A DNA stretch of 64,000 nucleotides from Xanthostigma xanthostigma (taxonomy: Eukaryota > Arthropoda > Insecta > Raphidioptera > Raphidiidae), in the NCBI GenBank assembly GCA_963575645.1, contig OY754465.1, forward strand, positions 58,613,901-58,677,900, written 5' to 3'. Below the pieces are notes generated by a model, which was not told the DNA's origin, did no database searches, and saw nothing but the letters and a program-made list of their open reading frames with translations. Of this stretch, positions 56,585 through 64,000 are shown in pieces. A program made the translations under genes and the position numbers. The first letter of the stretch is position 1. The number at the start of each line of letters is the position of its first letter.

Positions 56585-57075
56585 AGTATATTGTGTCTTT
56601 TTCAGGCCATACAAAAATCGTTTAGGAGCACACGGACACCGAAATTGTATATACCTATAGAATATAGATAAACATATATTATGTATATATTTTTTAATTC
56701 AGGTGACCCCACAAGTACAAAAAAAAATCGTTTAGAAGCACACGGACACCGGAATTTTATATACCTATAGAATATAGATAAACATATGTATATATTTTTT
56801 AATTTGGTATATATTATGAATAAAACATTTATAATATATTTCTTATACCAAATTAAAAAATATATACATAATATATTATGATTATCCATATTCTATAGGT
56901 ATATAAAATTCCGGTGTCCGTGTGCTTCTAAACGATTTTTTTTGTACTTGTGGGGTCACCTGAATTAAAAAATATATACATAATATATGTTTATCTATAT
57001 TCTATAGGTAATATAAAATTCCGGTGTTCGTGTGCTCCTAAACGATTTTTTTTTTGTACTTGCGGGGTCACCTGG
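56585..57075. mobile_element. fold-back element whose arms are themselves tandem repeats
   Basis: The unit AATCGTTTAGAAGCACACGG...TATACCTATAGAATATAGAT occurs twice in direct order (about 56605 and 56728), then twice inverted (about 56885-56940 and 57000-57050). Each pair is separated by CAGGTGACCCCACAAGTACA or its reverse. The centre is near 56830. This gives four copies in a head-to-head array. Confidence 0.78.
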
Positions 57076-57868
57076 ATGGTTATAGTTGGACCCGGTAGAT
57101 GTTGTCGAAATTCAGAATTACTTTTTTAATTTTTCAACCAAATTTTGTTTTATATATTATTTTTTTTCTGTTTTGATTTTTTACGTAAAAACAAATTATT
57201 CCAAATTGTCAGCCTTCCAGCACCTCTCAATTTTTTTTTTAATATAAATATTTTTTTTATATTAATGACTTATTAAATAAAGAGCGTTTCATACATAACC
57301 GGGCGTTTGCCTACCAGGTCCTCTATTATTCTATAAAAAAAGTCCGATGCAGCATAATATGTCTATGTATAATAGGTAAAGTGTAAACTACAAATCCGGA
57401 CGAAGCCGGACCGGGCAACTAGTATAATAATTATAATATTTTCAAACAATGTATAACGGTTGCAACCATGGATTATAATTTATAATTTTTTATTTAAGCT
57501 TCAATTAATTTAATATATTGTTGTAAATTGTAACAGTTTCTTGATTAGGTAGCTGAATTTGGAAATGATTTAAAAAAAAGGTTAGGTACCTACTGTATGT
57601 TGTCCCTGGAATCTGTCAAATACAATCAAATATCGTTACTTTACACCATTTCAGGATGGGCAGCGACATTTCAATTTGTTTTTTTAGCATCATTTTTTTG
57701 TTTTAGAGTATTTAAACTGTCAATTATTATTCAAAACGTCAAAAGAATTGTGTTCAAAATAAAAAATGTGATCGAATTATGTAGAATTAGAGATTTGTAG
57801 AAAATTAGTTTTTTTCAGTTTTTATGCATCGACAAAGCTCCGGTGCATTGTTTTTTTTTTTTTCTATT

Positions 57869-57998
57869 CAGTAACGGTACCAAGATCTGGTTGCTAGAGG
57901 GGCACAAAAAAAAACTACGCATACGAACAGAAGCGTAATATTTTACATTTTGGTTTTAGCCGAGTGCCCTTCTTGGGTAGCTCATGGCACCGCCACTG
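57869..57998. mobile_element. small hAT-like MITE
   Basis: CAGTAACGGTACCA at the left and ...TGGCACCGCCACTG at the right are inverted ends differing at two positions. Flanks TTTCTATT and TTTATATA agree at six of eight positions. 130 bp long. Confidence 0.6.
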
Positions 57999-60310
57999 TT
58001 TATATAAATAAAAATAAAAGTAGTGCACAAAATTAAAGTATTATAGTAAATTTTGACTAATAAGTAGAATAGATAGTAAATAAATGTAGACTTTCTAATG
58101 TAGTGAAAATAATATTTAATCGTTATTTTGTATTGAAAGTTATATACCAGCTCAACGTAACATGTAATTGACGAAAAGAATTAGAAATAAAAAGAGAAAA
58201 ATGTTTGGTTGCAATTGAACTACACCTAGTTGCGGCAATAAGGAAAAAGTAAAAAATCCTAAGGAATTATTATTTAAATCCGTGAAAATCCCGAAATCTA
58301 TTTTTTCGCTTGAAAGTCAAACATTAATAAGCAACCGTTTCCGATCATCCTCTACAATTTAGGTTTGTAAGAGATGAACACAGAAACGAGTACCTTTTTG
58401 TTATTTTTTTAACAAATAATTGATTTAATTTTAATCCAGCAAAAGTTCTTCACGAACCGCCAAATTGAGAAACAATGGTTTGTTGCAAAGATCCATTCAA
58501 GTTGATAATAGCTTGACTTTTAAACTCATCAAACTTCTTAATTCAAGTAATTAACAATTAATTAAAAGATTTCAAATATCTCGATAAGAATTTTAAAGCA
58601 ACGTCACTCAAAATAAATAGCTGAAGCTTTTTGTTTATTAATAAACTCATTCTACGTAATTTTATGTTTATTATTTAATCTTCGTATTTTATATTTGCTT
58701 CGATAACTTTCAAAATTAATATCAAATAAGATACCTAATCCTCGATTGACTCGGTAGACTAATTCTGCAAAAGTAGGTAAAACGATACTCACAGAGTGTT
58801 GAAATTGAGGTTCTACATTAAGTTACTAATAAATTTTAAATGCAGTTACAAAGAAATCTCTGTAAAAGTTATCGGTGAATTATTAACAATCCTAACTGTA
58901 TTATAAAGTCGTCTATTTTAAATATTCAAAAATTTAAGTGCATAACAATGTTATTTCTTTCTGTTTAATGACAGAGCTGTGAATATTTATTATTCGTTTT
59001 AATGTTATTGTTTAATGTTTTGCACCGAAGCAAGACACACATTAAATCGACTCGATTTAAAGACATGGAAACATTTCTGTTCACATGTAGACTTTATTAC
59101 CTACGAGCGCCTGTACTAAAAGTAATATTTCTTACCAAAATATTCTCAAAAATGTCAATTGCTTGTTACGTTGTTACCCTAAAAAATGTAGTTTTCGTAG
59201 AGTCGGAACTCTTTAGTACAACTTAGAAATGTAAAATAATTTGGTTACTTTAAATGGAAAGGTACCTGGCCACCTGGATTTTTTTAATTATAACACAAAC
59301 TATGTCTGATACTATAAAAAACCCGTAACATTTTCTTGTAAATACGTATATATTTTCCGTTTGTTTTTTCATTTTATTATATTTTTTTTTGGTACTTAAA
59401 TTTACCTCGAAGTTAATGTACATTCTTATTCTAAGCTCTCGGTTTAGTGACGGTTCATGGTGTTTTTTCATTTGCGGTCGGAACAATTTTCATCCCACTT
59501 TTATTTATTGCGTAGTAAAAAACGAAGGGGGTATGAGGGAGCTCGTTAAAAAACGATTGAGGGGTGCTGTTGATACGATGGTGTTTTAGAAATTACCAAA
59601 TTCTCACCCCTTACATTATTTTTTTTAATAATATCGACTGACCGCAAGTGGGACGATAATTTTTCTGACCGCAAATGGCACGACCACAAGTGTCACTATA
59701 TCTGGTTCATGTCCTAATGATGCCTAATGTAAAATTGGTTCTCGAAGGATGTGAAATACCGTATTTCAAATATGTGCTACTGTAGAATAGATAATAATTC
59801 AGCCGCCGCGATAGTGGAAGGTTCGGGTTTGAGTTTCTACAGTGACATTGTTTGAATAGCAAATTGTTCTAATGTCGCATTATAATCTCAACATTGGGTG
59901 TTTCATAATATTATAGAAATATAATATTTATTTGTACCGACCTTGCGTTTCTGTAACCGTAACGTAACTATAAGTTATGATTAATCTACAAGTTTTTGCA
60001 CACTTATACAGATCTAGTTCACTGAACGCACATATCATTTTTCGTTGCAACGAAAAGAGACAGTACTGTCAATGATATTTTTAGCTAGCTTCACAAAATA
60101 CAAGGATATTTGGTCAGTGGTACTGTCTCTTTCTTTAAAAATGAAACTTCGCGCAAATTGACACCTGTATTTGTATTAATTTACGAATAAATAATAAAAT
60201 ACTTTAAACTTATTGGAGTTCATCAGCTTTTCGAAATACAACATAACAACCAGTTAATACTCGAAACTTGAAACTTTAAAATGTTCACTTCAAAAATAGT
60301 CCAAGAGCTA

Positions 60311-60910
60311 CTGAACATTTTGGAAGCTATTTCAGGCATGGAAGTGATGTTTAATCAGTGCAAAAAAAGAAAATGACATTTTGAGTCACCACGTCCAATC
60401 GTTTATAGGGGTAATCAACCCCTAAATATGCACTTATAGGGTTGAAAATGTCAACTAATTTTGAGATTTTCACAGTATTTCAAGTACACTTTTTCTAAAC
60501 TGTACTTAAAAAAGCGGAACAAAATTCCGGTCGGAACACTCCGGCAAATTGCCTTAAAGGGGCGAGATAAAGGATGTTCAAAGCAGTCTGCTGGGGTGTT
60601 ACGACCGGATTTTTTTTTTTACTTAAATTACGTGCTCAGCAACTTTGGCTATATGCACGAAAAGTTGTTGAAATACAAACCGGAATTTTGTTTTGCCTTT
60701 TTAAATACCTATAGTTTAAAAAAAGGTGTATTTGAAATCTGTGTAAATCTCAGCCTTGCCACAATGTGTTGACGTTTTCAACCCTACTAGTGTATGTTTA
60801 GGGGTTGATTACCGCTACAAATGACTGGACTATAAAATGTCATTTTCGTTGTTTGCACTGATTAAAACTACATCACTTCCATGCCTAAATTATCTTCCAA
60901 AAAGTTCACT
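60311..60910. mobile_element. fold-back element with about 145-bp arms
   Basis: ACATTTTGGAAGCTATTTCA, GGCATGGAAGTGATGT and TTATAGGGTTGAAAATGTCA + AC in the left arm (to 60454) pair with 60769-60910 (GTTGACGTTTTCAACCCTA ... ACATCACTTCCATGCC). Inner shorter inverted units (CCGGTCGGAACAC/GTGTTACGACCGG) lie in the loop. The 103-codon open frame inside is incidental. Confidence 0.7.
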
Positions 60911-62694
60911 AACGCTCGATCTATAATAGGAGTAAATTATTTTTATATAAGCATTTAAAAAATTTGAATTTTTGATAAATTCCATTTATTAATTTATGCG
61001 AAGTTGGCAAGTATCTAGGGCACCAAAGTATCGATTAAAATGGATTGGAAATGTTAACGTACTATTTAAATTGGTTTATTTGTAGTTTCCTATCTGAATT
61101 GTTTGAAATCAATAGCAATGGTTTGTAACGGTATGCCATGTATTTCTTAGTTCATACTTTTTTTAATTTTATTTAGGTTTAATTAATATTTACTCATCTC
61201 TAAACGTAGGAACTATACTTTTTCTGTAAATAATCTAGAAAGTACATTTTATTATGTACAGCAGAATCGACCAAATATTAGTGATAGAAGAAAAAATATT
61301 ATTTAATATAATATATGATTTTAAATAGTCTTTTTAGAGTTATTTGGTTGTATTTTTAAATAACTAAAATTTGTCAAATTTGTTCAAACGTACTAACTTA
61401 TCAGTGTTTTAATAAATTAGAAAAAACTTATTGAATTTATAGTTAGGTAATTAGCTTTGAGAGGTCTAGCTAGAAATAATTTAAATTATATACAACGTTT
61501 ATAATTAATAACTTATAATAATTATTACTAAATATATATATTGATTTATCTTTTAACTGTTATAATTTTGTGTAAAATATATTTTGTATTTTATAGGTTA
61601 TATATTTATATTAAAATACTATATAGATGGTAGGATAATATTAATATCAATGATTTATAAATCAAATCAAATTTTCTCCCAGTTTCATTATTTTGATCGG
61701 TTGCGAAATTAATCGAAAAACTTCAATATTTTCTCTATATTGGTATCAATCGAACCATTAATGTATATTATAATAAATTTAAATTTTACGAGGACAAAAT
61801 GCGCGTAAACCACGACAAGCGCTCACCTTATAGTTTATAGTATTTTATAAAATATAAAATGTGATTGAAAACATCAAAATTTCGAGCCGAGGTTGGTATT
61901 AAATTTAGAAAAGAATAATTTCAGACAATATAAATGCAGCTTAAATAAAAAAATTTTCTGAGTTGCTCTGAAGCTTTTGTTGTGTATCATCATTATTAAT
62001 AAACGTAAAGGTAAAACGATTCGTAACTCAAAATTTCGGGACCGATTTGATTTGAAAATCATTCTTCATTATATTAGAAGCGAATTACAGATTGGCTCTG
62101 TGGATGATCAGAGAGAAGGCCGTCAATTTCTTCCATCTGAGATATCTACAAAAGTATTACAAATATATTTTTCAAAATATCAAATTAAACATATTTTATA
62201 TGTGTGTGCTTTTTTAATTTTTATAATCAGTAGAAAAAGTAGAATAGTAGATTTTTACATCAATTTATATTACTTTCAGTTGTTATACTTGACGATAAGT
62301 TATGCACCAATTTTTTTTTAAATTTATTTTATAAAAGTGCTAATGTAAAAATGTGCCAAGCAATATTAGTCTCTAATTTATTTCACTTTTTATGGGTGTA
62401 TAACATCTTTACTAAGCGCCCTCCCTCAAATTCGCAATAGAGTTGACTATGCTACAGAAATGACGCTATCTTGGATATTATTGGTCAGCTGTTAAAAATG
62501 TTTGATACCATATGTAACTGTCAATTGTTATCGCATTCGAATCCGAATGTACAAACATCACTGTTTGTTTTTTTAAGTAAAACGTCTTTAGGCGTTACGA
62601 ACAAATGTGACGTTTTTGCGCGACCTCATAATTCTATTTATGAAGTATAGCGCATCTATACATAGTATAATAGAAAGTTTCTTATACATATATA

Positions 62695-63203
62695 CAGGGT
62701 GTTCTACAAGCTCTATGACAAACTTTGACAGATGGTAGGTCACTTGATTTTAAACATTTTTTTTTTAATAAACGTGGGTCCGATTCGTTTTTGTTTATAA
62801 GGTACAAGCATTTAAAGAATCAAAAACGTAGGCTGATAAATAGAAATATCCGTTTTTATGACAATAATTATTGTTAGTGTCATTTTAATTATTTATTAGA
62901 TATTTCGTGTAAAAGTTCTAAATAAAAAATGCAGATATTGTGTTTGTATATGGGTATTTCCAATGGTATATGGTCGATGTGAGGCTTACATTCAAGGTGA
63001 GGGTGGACATTTCGAACAATTTTTATAGTCTTAAGTTTGTGATCATTTAAATTAAATTTTTATTGTTAATTGTTAAGAAAGGTTAAATGCTTGTAACTTC
63101 TAAACAAAAACGAATCGGACACATGTTTATTAAAAAAAATATGTTTAAAATCAAGCGGTCTACCATCTGGCAAAGTTTGTCATAGAGCTTGTAGAACACT
63201 CTG
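62695..63203. mobile_element. TIR element with about 115-bp inverted ends and TA duplication
   Basis: CAGGGTGTTCTACAAGCTCT at the left and the inverse ...AGAGCTTGTAGAACACTCTG at the right, both next to TA. The arms continue through GACAAACTTTG, AAATCAAG and TTTTTGTTTATAAG/TTCTAAACAAAAA. No transposase; probably a Tc1/mariner-group MITE. Confidence 0.75.
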
Positions 63204-64000
63204 TATAGCGACGCATTACGAAATCCACATACTGCGAGAGTTGTTTTTTAATGAATTTTATAGAAGTAAGTTGAATGACTAAAACTAAATAAAGTAGTAA
63301 CTTAGTGTGTTACAATTTTCAAAATTCCTAGAGCGACTTTTCAGTTTTCGTAATTTTTTTTGTTTGTTTATCTGTATCTATCCAGTAGGTATACTTAAAA
63401 AAGAAAAACTGTAAACCTAACAATATAATATACATGTATTGTTTATTGTTTATACTTCAACCGGTAAGATTACACGCACGCTTTTTTTATAATTTCACTT
63501 TAATAACAAAATCAAGATTTGATTGAAAAAATACAAAAACTTTTTACTGTTTCTGCGATAGAATTTGTAATTGCTGAGGGTGTGTAATCTCCAGTATCAA
63601 CCAGTGTGTCTTTTGACCTCAGCAAATTTTAAACTTCCTAGTTCAACTTTTGTACTGTGATCAATTGCGAAAGCACATTTTTTCATTAGGCAGCAAATAA
63701 ATTAGCGAAGGTTTGTGTAATAGTTTAGCGTGATATCACAAAACAGGAAATTCGGAACCAAACTTTTCAATGCCAATTTTATAACGGTTTGGTTTTGACA
63801 TTTTCCACGTGACTTCGAGAATGTACGCTACAGACCTCAGTTGTCGAGCGTCTACAATCTTTTTCTCGAGAAATAACCGCTAAACAGTCGTATTTATCGT
63901 TGATTATAATAACAGATTCGACTATTATTTTAGATTTATTGTAGTGCAGTAGAGAAAAGAAATATTTTGATAATTTTATTTATATTTTGAGAAATAAAAA

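Larger units (their letters stand above)
53353..64000. other. 3' flank of the Rbp6-like gene, or intron for a longer isoform
   Basis: I find no second host gene on either strand. Unassigned AT-rich stretches are about 54390-55370, 56160-56580, 57080-57860, 58000-60300, 60920-62690 and 63210-64000. Open frames in these stretches are short and show no family motif. Confidence 0.55.

Overview
This is an AT-rich animal nuclear DNA window, almost certainly from an insect. The only host protein-coding sequence I can support is two exons of one Musashi-family RNA-binding protein gene on the + strand, most like insect Rbp6. The exon at 30041-30123 encodes the middle of RRM2 (GFGFVTF to NNKM). The exon at 52732-53352 encodes the end of RRM2 (VECKKAQPKEVM) and a 206-residue Ala-rich tail with its stop codon. 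The N-terminus and RRM1 lie upstream of the window. No bacterial-type operon, rRNA gene or CRISPR array is present. I cannot settle the insect order; the repeat families look like those of large, transposon-rich insect genomes.

Layout: 1-30040 is intron (or far upstream DNA), 30041-30123 is an exon, 30124-52731 is a 22.6-kb intron, 52732-53352 is an exon with a stop, and 53353-64000 is 3' UTR and downstream DNA. It may also be intron for an alternative isoform, because a strong donor (GTGAGT at 52817) sits inside the second exon.

Nearly everything else is mobile-element debris. There are hAT MITEs with 8-bp target-site duplications (1052-1589, 19915-20418, 47705-47974), a PIF/Harbinger-type element with 43-bp identical TIRs and a TTA duplication (31991-32705), and pogo/Tigger-like elements (11515-11926, 33132-33440, 44866-45485). 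Other TIR elements have TA duplications (31419-31968, 62695-63203). A GC-rich TIR element built on CGGCTAGCCG palindromes lies at 27086-27790. There is a 5'-truncated jockey-like LINE (13872-14624), RTE-type tails, tRNA-derived units, and a four-copy family marked by ACGTGATAACGT.

The most striking theme is inverted (fold-back) structure. More than fifteen fold-back elements with arms of 23 to about 170 bp are scattered through the window. Several end in a conserved CTGANGA...GAAACGT core resembling the hammerhead ribozymes known from Penelope-like retroelements. Most lie within or next to the Rbp6 transcription unit, so the pre-mRNA would carry many long hairpins. All calls are by eye; no alignment or folding program was run.
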